A DNA stretch of 26,006 bases from Pleionea sp052032335 (GTDB lineage Bacteria > Pseudomonadota > Gammaproteobacteria > Enterobacterales > Kangiellaceae): the NCBI GenBank assembly GCA_052032335.1, contig JBPEWV010000082.1:1-26006 (forward strand). Reading direction: 5' to 3'. The translations under genes and the position numbers were made by a program. Positions 16,358 to 24,081 of this stretch are shown here, in pieces. The notes beneath the pieces were generated by a model, which saw only the letters and a list, made by a program, of their open reading frames with translations, was not told the origin of the DNA and made no database searches. Position 1 is the first letter of the stretch; each line of letters begins with the position of its first letter.

Positions 16358-18091
16358 TTAAATCAAAACTTTCTTCATCGCCACACGGTAACAATGAACC
16401 TGTTCTCCCGCACGCAGATTACCAACGCCCTTTTCTAACCTCACTGAACGAGGCTCTAACTCAAAATAATCTTCCTGCCGACGCACATAATGCCAAACAC
16501 GCTCGGACACCAAAATCTCTCCGGTATTCGCCAAAGACTCCAATCGAGCAGCAAAATTAACCGCTTCACCAGACAGGTCGGTTACCTCAGTCACCTCATT
16601 GTGTTGTACGACAACCTCACCCAAATCAAGGCCAATTCGACAGGGAAAGCCAGCGGCATCCAGAACATTCCGAATCATGCAAGCACATGCCACGCCAACC
16701 GATGCGTTTTGAAAAGTCGCTCGTAACGAATCGCCTTCCATATTCGGATAGTTAGCCTTCCAACGTTTCAGGATCGGCTTAATCAACCCTCGAAATAAAG
16801 TTAACTTTTCAGTCAGCTCATCACCTTTCCAACGTGAAAAACCTTTTAAGTCCATCAACATGACGGTGAACATTCGCATTTGACCATTTTCGCGATCAGC
16901 GGCCATTTCTAACAGCTGAGGCCAAAAATTATTTTTTACCTGAGCGATTGATTCACGTAGCTGAGACAACAAGCGGGGATCTTGACGCATGGCAATTTGA
17001 GCAGCTACCAAATGACTGGCTTCTTCTTTTAAGTCGTGCTCCAACTGCTCCGCATTGTGGCCCCCGGTATCTTCGACTAATAATCGAACCCGGCTGCCAC
17101 CTGCCACTTCCTCAATGGTTTTCACGCGCAACTTCACGCCCCAATAGCTGGCTTCGAGGTGTTCGATTAATATGGGTAAAGAACTTAACTCGTGCGGTGC
17201 TAAAAAATTATCGTATCGTAACTCTATCGTGATCGATTCAGAATAGAGTTTTTCAAACTCGTTTGCGCGATAACGCGTTAAAGTCGTTGCGTTCTTGTCC
17301 CATCGCGCAAATTCGCAGCGTACGTTTTTAATCGACCAGCCAGAAATTCTGGAATCATGAAACTTCGCACCATTTAACTGAGCGTTGTCCAAACAGGCAT
17401 TCTCAAGATTTACGCTGCGTAAGTCGCACGCTTCTAAATTTGCACCATTTAAATTCGCATTTGACAAATCTTTTCCCGATAGGTCGGTGTAAGACAAGTT
17501 AATATCTTTTAATACCGCCCCAACTAATGTTGCTTTATCAAGGTTCGCTCGAGTTAAGTCGGCTCGCTGTAGATTTGCTTCATCTAAATTTGCGCCCGAC
17601 AAATCGGCTTGCGATAAATTGGCTTCGGCGAAATCCATAGCATTCAAATCTTGATTACGTAAATTCGCTCCCGACAACTTGGCACTGCGAAAATCCATCC
17701 CCTGAAGACTGTGGCCCGTAAAATCAACATAAGAAAAGTTAGTGTGTGCCAATTGCGCGGTTAAAAAGTTGGCACTTTTAACGTGTGCCAATGTTAAATT
17801 TGCGTGAGCCATCTCAGCAGCAATAAAACTGGCGCCTTCCAGGTTACAGAAATTAAAGCTAGCATGTTGAAGGTTGGCAGAAATAAAGTTGGTATTTCTT
17901 AATTCGGCTTTGGAAAAATTACAATAGGAAAGATTGGCAGCCGAAAAATCATAGTCTGACAAGTTTTGCTCAGAAAAATCAGCACCGGTCAAGTCCACGA
18001 CTATGTTTGGGTTCTGGCTTCGCCACTCATTCCAGTTGTCTTTTCCTAGCTTGATAATATCGAGTAAGGTTGACTGTTCCATCGAGCTCAT
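16358..18091 (-). CDS. Pentapeptide-repeat protein fused to a class III nucleotide cyclase domain
   Basis: A 577-residue protein. Residues about 33–250 are roughly 40 tandem pentapeptide repeats of the A(D/N)LXX type, which form a right-handed beta-helix and often mediate protein contacts. A linker (about 270–400) follows. The cyclase domain (about 405–572) has metal ligands Asp414 (MDLKGFS) and Asp454 (MEGDSLRATF), Asp505 and the VNFAARL segment with Asn512 and Arg516. The Lys that usually selects adenine is Asn450. Adenylate cyclase activity is therefore plausible but not certain. No transmembrane segment is evident. It lies 20 bp after speE and 18 bp before the TolB-like gene. AGGA precedes the ATG closely. 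Confidence 0.88.
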   Translation of the reverse strand: MSSMEQSTLLDIIKLGKDNWNEWRSQNPNIVVDLTGADFSEQNLSDYDFSAANLSYCNFSKAELRNTNFISANLQHASFNFCNLEGASFIAAEMAHANLTLAHVKSANFLTAQLAHTNFSYVDFTGHSLQGMDFRSAKLSGANLRNQDLNAMDFAEANLSQADLSGANLDEANLQRADLTRANLDKATLVGAVLKDINLSYTDLSGKDLSNANLNGANLEACDLRSVNLENACLDNAQLNGAKFHDSRISGWSIKNVRCEFARWDKNATTLTRYRANEFEKLYSESITIELRYDNFLAPHELSSLPILIEHLEASYWGVKLRVKTIEEVAGGSRVRLLVEDTGGHNAEQLEHDLKEEASHLVAAQIAMRQDPRLLSQLRESIAQVKNNFWPQLLEMAADRENGQMRMFTVMLMDLKGFSRWKGDELTEKLTLFRGLIKPILKRWKANYPNMEGDSLRATFQNASVGVACACMIRNVLDAAGFPCRIGLDLGEVVVQHNEVTEVTDLSGEAVNFAARLESLANTGEILVSERVWHYVRRQEDYFELEPRSVRLEKGVGNLRAGEQVHCYRVAMKKVLI

Positions 18092-18111
18092 ATTGTCCTA
18101 ATTCCCTTCAC

Positions 18112-18972
18112 TTATTTCTCAGAGTCTGCTAAAGCCACCTTTAAATATTCAGGTAACGCAAAAGCAGCGACGTGTATTTCTGGATTGTAGTAACGCGTTT
18201 TTATACCACTTGCTTCAAACCGTTGCTCAATGTTTTCTTTCGTCAGCTTTCGTAATTCAGGATTGTCCGTTGCCCAGGCTAACGTCATTATACCGCCAAT
18301 ATAGGTTGGCACTGGCGCGGTATAAAATGTTTGATCGGTATAAAGAGGTCCCATTCGACGGCGTGTATTCAAAACCTCATCCAACTGCATAAAGCAAACG
18401 CCATTTTGAGTAACCATAATACCGTCGTCATTCAGGCAATCTTTCGCCATACGGTAAAAATCATTAGTGAATAAGACTTCACCCGGACCCACGGGATCGG
18501 TTGAATCAGAGATAATAACATCAAAGGTTTCTTTCGCATTTTTGACATAATCCATTCCGTCGGCAATCACAACTTCGGCGCGAGGATCGTCAAATGCACC
18601 ATTTGAGTGATTCGGAAAGTATTCTTTACATAAATCAATGACCGCCTGATCGATTTCAACCTGAACCACGCGCTCCAAAGCCTGATGTTTTAAGGTTTCT
18701 CTCAAGATGCCACCATCACCGCCACCTATAATCAACACTTTTTTCGGCGCTGGATGCGCTAGTAAAGGAACGTGAGTTAGCATTTCATGGTACACAAACT
18801 CGTCTTTCTCGGTTGTTTGAATGATGCCGTCAAGCGCCATTACATGACCAAATTGAGCATTATTAAAGATCACCAGATGTTGGTGCTCTGTCTTATTCTC
18901 AAATAAAACTTCGTCAACTTTAAAATATTGACCGTAAGTGGGATAGAGGAGCTCTAAAAAATTATCCGACAC
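18112..18972 (-). CDS. speE: Spermidine synthase (polyamine aminopropyltransferase)
   Basis: Transfers an aminopropyl group from decarboxylated S-adenosylmethionine to putrescine, giving spermidine. The 286-residue protein matches E. coli SpeE along its length, including LDGIIQTTEKDEFVYHEML, the nucleotide-binding GGGDGG (83–88) and the catalytic-site segment DSTDPVGPG (Asp156, Asp159). The start is GTG at 18972, with AAGGGT about 9 bases before it. It is the first gene of a likely operon with the cyclase and TolB-like genes. Agmatinase, which supplies putrescine, lies 1.8 kb away on the other strand. A speD gene is not in the window. Confidence 0.97.
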   Translation of the reverse strand: MSDNFLELLYPTYGQYFKVDEVLFENKTEHQHLVIFNNAQFGHVMALDGIIQTTEKDEFVYHEMLTHVPLLAHPAPKKVLIIGGGDGGILRETLKHQALERVVQVEIDQAVIDLCKEYFPNHSNGAFDDPRAEVVIADGMDYVKNAKETFDVIISDSTDPVGPGEVLFTNDFYRMAKDCLNDDGIMVTQNGVCFMQLDEVLNTRRRMGPLYTDQTFYTAPVPTYIGGIMTLAWATDNPELRKLTKENIEQRFEASGIKTRYYNPEIHVAAFALPEYLKVALADSEK

Positions 18973-19009
18973 GAAAATGACCCTTAATCGATAAATCGTT
19001 TAGGGCCAT

Positions 19010-19057
19010 ATTGTAATTCAGAAAGCTGCTTAAATACAGCCAAGGGTGCCTTTCTGA
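19010..19057 (-). promoter_or_regulatory. Candidate -10 box and inverted repeat upstream of speE
   Basis: TACAAT on the minus strand (19010–19015) lies about 38 bp before the speE GTG. Just upstream are 8-bp arms TCAGAAAG (19018–19025) and CTTTCTGA (19050–19057), with a smaller GCTG/CAGC pair inside. No T-run follows the stem, so it is more likely an upstream control element than a terminator for the preceding gene. Confidence 0.35.
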
Positions 19058-19074
19058 GCTATAAACACCGGCAG

Positions 19075-19707
19075 TTACTTGTCGTAATATTTAATCACCT
19101 CGCCGACAAGAGCACCGTCAGCAATCGTTAAATCAACCTCGCGATGCAATAACACTTTGCCGTCGATGCGCGAGGTGGCATCAATGGTAATTTCAAGTTT
19201 TCGTTGCTGGCCCCACCCTTTATTGTTGTTCTTACGCACCACCAGATCGCCTTTAATATGAGTCGCAGTTAAAGATATATCGCCGTTGCTGGTACTGACG
19301 TCGTCGCCAATCACAGCACCATCTAACTCAATGTCACCGTTAACGGTTTCCAAGCTTTTTCCGACTTCAGAGCCACTACTTAAACGGATAGTACCATTAA
19401 CAGTTGATAGACCTTTTTCGACACGGATATCCGCCTCGCCGACAATCCCTCCATTTACCGTTTGTACCGAGTCCACTTTAACATCACGTCCCAGCTCGAC
19501 CGAGCCGTTCACCGTTTCAACCGAACGTGCAACACTGGCATCACTCATCGATACACCACCATTAACCGAGCTAATATCACCAACGACTTCACCAGCGTTT
19601 ACATCAACGCCACCTAATACTTTACTGATATCCCGACCTGAAGCGTCAGCTGAAAAACTGATCACACTCGCCGCCATCAACGCGGCCCCAAATACCACCT
19701 GTTTCAT
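19075..19707 (-). CDS. Secreted repeat protein with NG-turn solenoid (DUF4097-like)
   Basis: A 210-residue protein with a signal peptide (about 1–22, cleavage near SADA). The mature part repeats a unit built around VNG or SNG followed by a short strand: NG pairs fall at residues 49, 67, 85, 104, 123 and 141, a period of 18–19 residues. This fits a beta-solenoid such as the DUF4097 or polymer-forming type folds. The last third (about 155–210) is a different, more basic segment ending VGEVIKYYDK. No catalytic motif is seen. GGGGG lies 8 bases before the ATG. It is transcribed divergently from the AIM24 gene. Function is unknown; a periplasmic or surface structural role is the simplest guess. 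Confidence 0.75.
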   Translation of the reverse strand: MKQVVFGAALMAASVISFSADASGRDISKVLGGVDVNAGEVVGDISSVNGGVSMSDASVARSVETVNGSVELGRDVKVDSVQTVNGGIVGEADIRVEKGLSTVNGTIRLSSGSEVGKSLETVNGDIELDGAVIGDDVSTSNGDISLTATHIKGDLVVRKNNNKGWGQQRKLEITIDATSRIDGKVLLHREVDLTIADGALVGEVIKYYDK

Positions 19708-19811
19708 TATTTTTACCCCCGAATCTATGATTATTTAAAAAGCCAAATTTCAGCTTCAACGTAAGAATTCTTTTCTCTAGACGACTAAAACAATGAAAAG
19801 GTTTATTCCAT

Positions 19812-19827
19812 CGCAATTTAAATTGCG
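19812..19827. promoter_or_regulatory. 16-bp perfect palindrome in the divergent intergenic region
   Basis: CGCAATTTAAATTGCG reads the same on both strands. Its right arm overlaps a possible -35 box TTGCGT (19823–19828), placed 16 bp before TAAATA (19845–19850), which would serve the AIM24 gene. The arrangement is what a dimeric repressor operator looks like; the regulator is unknown. Confidence 0.5.
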
Positions 19828-19873
19828 TTTTTGAGGTTTCACATTAAATAGTTACTGAACCATGGAGAGAAAT

Positions 19874-20662
19874 ATGCGCTGTCACGAAGTCGACTACGAA
19901 ATTATTGGCCACGATATGCAGTTAGTAGAAGTAGAATTGGATCCCGGTGAAACGGTGGTCGCTGAAGCGGGTGCCATGAATTATCTGGAAACCGGCATCA
20001 GCTTTGAAGCCAAAATGGGCGATGGCTCTCAGCCAGATGAAGGCATGATGAGTAAGTTGTTTTCTGCGGCAAAGCGAAAATTGACCGGAGAGTCTATTTT
20101 TACCACCCACTTTACTAATCATGGAACACAAAAGGCCAAAGCCGCATTTTCAGCGCCCTACCCCGGAAGTATCATTCCCATTGACATGTCGACCGTCAAT
20201 GAATCGTTAACCTGCCAAAAAGACTCTTTCTTGGCGGCGGCTTTGGGCACAAAAATCTCCATAACGTTCAATAAACGCATTGGCGCCGGCTTTTTTGGCG
20301 GTGAAGGATTTATTTTGCAAAAACTCGAAGGCGATGGCATGGCCTTCATTCACGCTGGCGGTACGTTGGTTAAAAAAGAACTAAAGGGTGAAACTTTAAG
20401 AGTCGACACCGGTTGTCTTGTCGCCTTCACTCAAGGCATCGATTACGACATTGAACGGGCAGGAAACTTAAAATCAATGTTATTTGGTGGTGAGGGTTTA
20501 TTTCTGGCAACACTCAGCGGACACGGCACCGTCTGGTTGCAAAGTCTGCCATTTTCCAGATTAGCCGACCGGATATTCCAGAGTGCCCCCAGCCATGGCG
20601 GGAGTGACAAAGGCGAAGGTTCGGTTCTGGGTGGATTGGGACGATTGATTGACGGCGATTGA
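19874..20662 (+). CDS. AIM24 / TIGR00266-family protein
   Basis: A 262-residue member of the AIM24 family, named from a yeast mitochondrial protein and widespread in bacteria; the fold is a beta-rich prism and the bacterial function is not established. It shows the family's features: a VEVELDPGETVVAEAGAMNYL opening, GAGFFGGEGFILQKLEGDG in the middle and a second LFGGEGLFLATLSGHGTVWLQSLP near the end, which are the family's repeated GGEGxF units. The C-terminus is Gly/Ser-rich. I chose the ATG at 19874, with GGAGA 6 bases upstream, over the ATG at 19862, whose ORF would begin on top of that ribosome-binding site. It is divergent from the NG-repeat gene. Confidence 0.88.
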   Translation: MRCHEVDYEIIGHDMQLVEVELDPGETVVAEAGAMNYLETGISFEAKMGDGSQPDEGMMSKLFSAAKRKLTGESIFTTHFTNHGTQKAKAAFSAPYPGSIIPIDMSTVNESLTCQKDSFLAAALGTKISITFNKRIGAGFFGGEGFILQKLEGDGMAFIHAGGTLVKKELKGETLRVDTGCLVAFTQGIDYDIERAGNLKSMLFGGEGLFLATLSGHGTVWLQSLPFSRLADRIFQSAPSHGGSDKGEGSVLGGLGRLIDGD

Positions 20663-20685
20663 TGTACCATTGACGACAAACTGTA

Positions 20686-20710
20686 GCCCGGTTAAATCTG
20701 TCAACCGGGC
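20686..20710 (+). terminator. Hairpin after the AIM24 gene, possible weak terminator
   Basis: GCCCGGTT (20686–20693) and AACCGGGC (20703–20710) form an 8-bp GC-rich stem with a 9-nt loop. The following AAATTTATTA has only a short T-stretch, so termination may be inefficient or depend on other factors. Confidence 0.5.
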
Positions 20711-20762
20711 AAATTTATTAGGATAATTCAGACGTTTTCATTTCAGTAAATTCGACCGACTG

Positions 20763-20771
20763 TGCTACATT
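20763..20771 (+). promoter_or_regulatory. Candidate extended -10 promoter of speB
   Basis: TGCTACATT (20763–20771) is an extended -10 element about 47 bp before the speB ATG. No convincing -35 box is present. Confidence 0.4.
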
Positions 20772-20817
20772 TGGCCTTTCAAACTTCGACACTCTTAGTC
20801 AATCTGGAACTTTATCG

Positions 20818-21750
20818 ATGGGCACTTTGAACCACTCACCGGATCATTCGTTGTACTCTAATGCATTCGGTTATTTGCGACAGCCTTTAAACTTTAAACC
20901 AGCAGAAAGCGATGCTGACGTCGTTGTGCTTGGCATTCCTTTCGATATGGCCACCACAGGACGTTCCGGTAGCCGGATGGGGCCAGGAGCAATTCGTCAG
21001 GCGTCGACCAATCTGGCCTGGGAAGAAAAACGCTGGCCCTGGTCCTTCAAACTGATGGATCACATTAATCTGATTGATGCTGGCGATCTGATTTTCGAAC
21101 CCGGCGATGCCGAAGCCTTTACCCGCATCGTCGAAGAGACTGTCTCGCAACTTGTTCAAACAGGTAAAACCGTATTGAGTTTAGGCGGAGACCATTTTGT
21201 TACGCTGCCGGTTCTTCGCGCCCATCAAAAAGTGCATGGTGAAATGGCGCTGGTTCACTTTGACGCTCACACAGATACCTACAGTCAAGGCAGTCGATAC
21301 GATCATGGCACCATGTTCTATCACGCGCCGAAGGAAGGCTTGATCAGCCCGGCACACTCCATTCAAATTGGCATTCGAACCGATTATGAACAAAAGAGCC
21401 ACCCCTTCGAAGTCATAAATGCGAATCAGGCCAATGTCCTTTCGGTGGACCAAATAGTTGAGCAGATTCGACAAAGAGTTGGCGATCGACCGGTGTATAC
21501 AACTTTTGATATCGACTGCCTCGACCCGGCTTTTGCCCCGGGCACCGGAACCCCCGTTTGCGGCGGCATCAGCAGTGACAAAGCGTTGCAGATAATACGT
21601 GGGATGGCAGGGTTAAACCTAATAGGGATGGATCTTGTCGAAGTTGCGCCTGCCTACGACAATTCAGAAGTCACCGCACTGGCTGGCGCCACCCTGGCGC
21701 TCGAAATGCTTCACTCCTGGGCTGTCAGCCATAAAAATGCGCCGACCTAA
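20818..21750 (+). CDS. speB: Agmatinase
   Basis: Hydrolyses agmatine to putrescine and urea. The 310-residue protein aligns closely with E. coli SpeB from its first residues (MGTLNHSPDHSLYSNAFGYL). All ligands for the two manganese ions are present: His126 in GGDHF, Asp149, His151 and Asp153 in DAHTDT, and Asp231 and Asp233 in DIDCLDP. EVAPAYDNSE near the C-terminus is the family's closing signature. It supplies the substrate of SpeE. The producer of agmatine, arginine decarboxylase, is not in this window. A hairpin overlaps its stop codon. Confidence 0.97.
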   Translation: MGTLNHSPDHSLYSNAFGYLRQPLNFKPAESDADVVVLGIPFDMATTGRSGSRMGPGAIRQASTNLAWEEKRWPWSFKLMDHINLIDAGDLIFEPGDAEAFTRIVEETVSQLVQTGKTVLSLGGDHFVTLPVLRAHQKVHGEMALVHFDAHTDTYSQGSRYDHGTMFYHAPKEGLISPAHSIQIGIRTDYEQKSHPFEVINANQANVLSVDQIVEQIRQRVGDRPVYTTFDIDCLDPAFAPGTGTPVCGGISSDKALQIIRGMAGLNLIGMDLVEVAPAYDNSEVTALAGATLALEMLHSWAVSHKNAPT

Positions 21751-21760
21751 GCGGCGCATT
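21736..21760 (+). terminator. Hairpin overlapping the speB stop codon
   Basis: AATGCGCCG (21736–21744) and CGGCGCATT (21752–21760) pair around ACCTAAG, which contains the TAA stop. The plus-strand stem lacks a following T-run, while the minus strand has one (TTTTT), so it could stop antisense transcripts or protect the 3' end of speB mRNA. Confidence 0.45.
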
Positions 21761-21869
21761 CACAGTTTCCCTTGATTTGACCTTTGCACGAAATTTGCCT
21801 GAGCACAGCATTTACCCGAGCACTATACAAGCGTATTACTTTTGTTCATTGTCGAAACCTGCTTGAGTA

Positions 21870-21897
21870 TTGACTGCAGCAAGAAATCAAGTATCCT
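21870..21897 (+). promoter_or_regulatory. Candidate promoter of the AhpD-like gene
   Basis: TTGACT (21870–21875), a 16-bp spacer and TATCCT (21892–21897), about 33 bp before the ATG. Confidence 0.5.
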
Positions 21898-21930
21898 CGC
21901 GCTAACATTAACCAACGGACTCACTGCGTC

Positions 21931-22287
21931 ATGACACACCCATTTGAAGAATTTCGCGCCAAACGCCTGGCTGGAAATGAAAAGGCTTTGGCAACCGACA
22001 ACTTACTCACTAAGCGATTTTTCTCGTTGGACAAACAAGCGTACGGCGACGGTGCACTGGATGCCAAAACCAAAGAGTTACTAGGACTTGTAGCGTCTAT
22101 GGTTTTGCGCTGTAACGATTGCATTGACTACCACCTGGAAGGCGCGGTTAAGGCAGGCTATAACAAGCAGGAAATCGACGAAGCAATGGGCGTTGCTATG
22201 CTGGTTGGCGGCTCAATCGTGATCCCTCACTTGCGCCACGCGGCTGAAAGTCTTGAGTTTCTGTTGCAGGAAAAAAAGAACGGCTAG
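21931..22287 (+). CDS. Carboxymuconolactone decarboxylase / AhpD-like family protein
   Basis: A 118-residue all-helical protein. It has CNDCIDYH, the CxxC motif of the AhpD-like subgroup. Glu49, Cys61, Cys64 and His68 have the ExxxxxxxxxxxCxxCxxxH spacing of the proton-relay residues known in AhpD, so a thiol-based peroxidase or disulfide-reductase role is more likely than lactone decarboxylation. No partner peroxiredoxin gene lies beside it. The ribosome-binding site before the ATG is weak. Its TAG stop shares the CTAG sequence with the stop of the convergent hda gene. Confidence 0.88.
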   Translation: MTHPFEEFRAKRLAGNEKALATDNLLTKRFFSLDKQAYGDGALDAKTKELLGLVASMVLRCNDCIDYHLEGAVKAGYNKQEIDEAMGVAMLVGGSIVIPHLRHAAESLEFLLQEKKNG

Positions 22288-22964
22288 ATTCCAAGTACGT
22301 CTTTCACAAAAGGCACAGTGATTTTTCGCTGTGCCACCAAAGAGGCGTTATCCAGCTTATCTAACGCATTCATTAAATAGCTCAAGTCGCGAGAACTTCG
22401 AGCCATCACAAATTGCGCCACTTCAGATCCCAGGTCCAGCCCTTTGGCCGCGGCTTTTTGCTGCAGTAACACCTGTTTATCGGTATCTGATAAAGACTGT
22501 ATTTTGAAAATGGTCATGGCAGATAACCGGGAGGCCAGATCGTTTAACTGTATCCCAATTTCGCCCGGTACGCCGGACGAAGCGATCACCAGATTGCCAT
22601 GGTTGTCTTTAATTCGATTGTATAAATGAAAAATCGCTTCTTCCCAATCGGCATTACCTGCAACCGTTTGAATGTCGTCAATACAAACCAATGAAAATGA
22701 CTCCAGACCATGCAGCATTTCGGGCGCCATTCCTAACTCGGCAAGCGGTAGGTAAATTACGGTACCAGCGTCTTGCTGATTGGCCAGCGCCTGCAGCAAA
22801 TGAGATTTGCCACTACCACCCTCGCCCCAAAGGTAGATCAACTCTTCACGAGTTGAATGGCTCAATTGCTTCAGGTATTCGACCAGTATTTGATTTTTAC
22901 CCACCAGAAAAGCACTCAACGTGACTTCCTGATCGAGTTTGATATTGAGGGGTAACTGCTGCAT
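22284..22964 (-). CDS. hda: DnaA regulatory inactivator Hda
   Basis: An AAA+ protein related to DnaA that, with the DNA-loaded sliding clamp, promotes ATP hydrolysis by DnaA and so prevents re-initiation. The N-terminus (MQQLPLNI) contains the QLxLxI-type clamp-binding motif. Walker A is GEGGSGKS (about 47–54) and Walker B is LVCIDDI. LASRLSAMTIFKIQSLSD is the sensor/box VII region, and the end RKITVPFVKDVLGI matches E. coli Hda closely. Length is 226 residues. I prefer the ATG at 22964, which puts the clamp motif at the extreme N-terminus; a TTG three codons upstream (22973) is also possible, and neither has a strong ribosome-binding site. It is the last gene of the operon. Confidence 0.93.
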   Translation of the reverse strand: MQQLPLNIKLDQEVTLSAFLVGKNQILVEYLKQLSHSTREELIYLWGEGGSGKSHLLQALANQQDAGTVIYLPLAELGMAPEMLHGLESFSLVCIDDIQTVAGNADWEEAIFHLYNRIKDNHGNLVIASSGVPGEIGIQLNDLASRLSAMTIFKIQSLSDTDKQVLLQQKAAAKGLDLGSEVAQFVMARSSRDLSYLMNALDKLDNASLVAQRKITVPFVKDVLGI

Positions 22965-22977
22965 CGGTCCCAACTAT

Positions 22978-24081
22978 TTATTTATCGTTTTCAACAACAT
23001 TGATGGTATCCAGTGCATCGTCCGGAACTTCTCCCCCATAGAGCACACTGTTGATGTATTTGTCGTGTCCGTGTCGCAGCAAAACCATAATGACGGCCGC
23101 CACCGGCAGCGCCAGTAATATGCCGATAAATCCAAACAGCTGGCCGCCAGCCAACACGGCAAATATAACCGCAACCGGGTGCAAGCCAATTTTATCACCG
23201 ACCAACAAGGGTGTTAAAACCATGCCCTCCAGCATTTGACCAATCGCAAACACCAGAGCAATCCAGATAAGAATTTGCGGATCTCCGAACTGAATCAATG
23301 CTGCAACAATGGCAAAAATAATTCCTATGATAAACCCCAGATATGGAACAATACTGGCCAATCCGGCTATCATTCCTACCAACAGAGCGATATCGAGCCC
23401 AACAAACCAAAGACCGGCAGCATAAATAATACCCAGCGCGAACATTACAACCAGCTGTCCCCGGACAAAGGCACTCAAAACTTCATTGCATTCTAGCGCC
23501 AGTTTCTTTGCCACCGGAGCTGCGTGGCGTGGAAACAACCCATAAATTCGCTCAACTAATTTGTCCCAATCTCTTAACAGATAAAAGGTGACCACGGGTA
23601 TCAAAACGAGGTTACCCAACCACCCAAACAAGGCTAGCCCGGATGAGGTTAAAGACCCCATTATTTTCGTGATGGTATCGCTGTAACTGGGCAAATATTC
23701 TTCGACCGCCGATCGAACCGACTTCATATCGAACTCTTCACTTTGAGAGCCAATGATGTCGGCGAACCAGGGGTATACATCTTCCTTAAAAAACCGTAAG
23801 GCCACCGGCGTTTTATCTGCCAATAAATCAAACTGCTGTTTAAGCAGCGGAATCATCATTAAAACAAACAAAAAGCCAATCAAAGTGAATAATATAAAAA
23901 CCAGAACCACGGCGACCGTTCGATTGACCTTTCGAGCCTCCAGCCAGTCTGCCAAAGGATCGCCCAAATAAGCTAGGGTCGCGGCTATAAAAAATGGCGT
24001 CAAAGTTGGACTGAGCAAATAAATTAAATAGGAGAGAACGACAATAACGATTAACCACCACCAGCGCTTAAGATCGGTCAT
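22978..24081 (-). CDS. AI-2E/PerM-family membrane transporter-like protein
   Basis: A 367-residue inner-membrane protein of the AI-2E family exporter class (PerM, TqsA and Na+/H+ antiporter-type members). There are two hydrophobic helices near the N-terminus (about 10–50) and one around 60–80. A soluble region of about 80 residues follows, then a C-terminal bundle rich in Gly-containing helices, among them VPYLGFIIGIIFAIVAALI and GFIGILLALPVAAVIMVLL. Substrate is unknown; the family name derives from one E. coli member. It starts inside the stop of the preceding gene (ATGA overlap). A perM-like gene beside hda is a recurrent gammaproteobacterial arrangement. Confidence 0.9.
   Translation of the reverse strand: MTDLKRWWWLIVIVVLSYLIYLLSPTLTPFFIAATLAYLGDPLADWLEARKVNRTVAVVLVFILFTLIGFLFVLMMIPLLKQQFDLLADKTPVALRFFKEDVYPWFADIIGSQSEEFDMKSVRSAVEEYLPSYSDTITKIMGSLTSSGLALFGWLGNLVLIPVVTFYLLRDWDKLVERIYGLFPRHAAPVAKKLALECNEVLSAFVRGQLVVMFALGIIYAAGLWFVGLDIALLVGMIAGLASIVPYLGFIIGIIFAIVAALIQFGDPQILIWIALVFAIGQMLEGMVLTPLLVGDKIGLHPVAVIFAVLAGGQLFGFIGILLALPVAAVIMVLLRHGHDKYINSVLYGGEVPDDALDTINVVENDK

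Noticed and set aside
20686..20710. Treating the AIM24 downstream hairpin as a strong terminator
   Set aside because: The stem is good but a proper T-run is missing, so it is listed only with moderate confidence.
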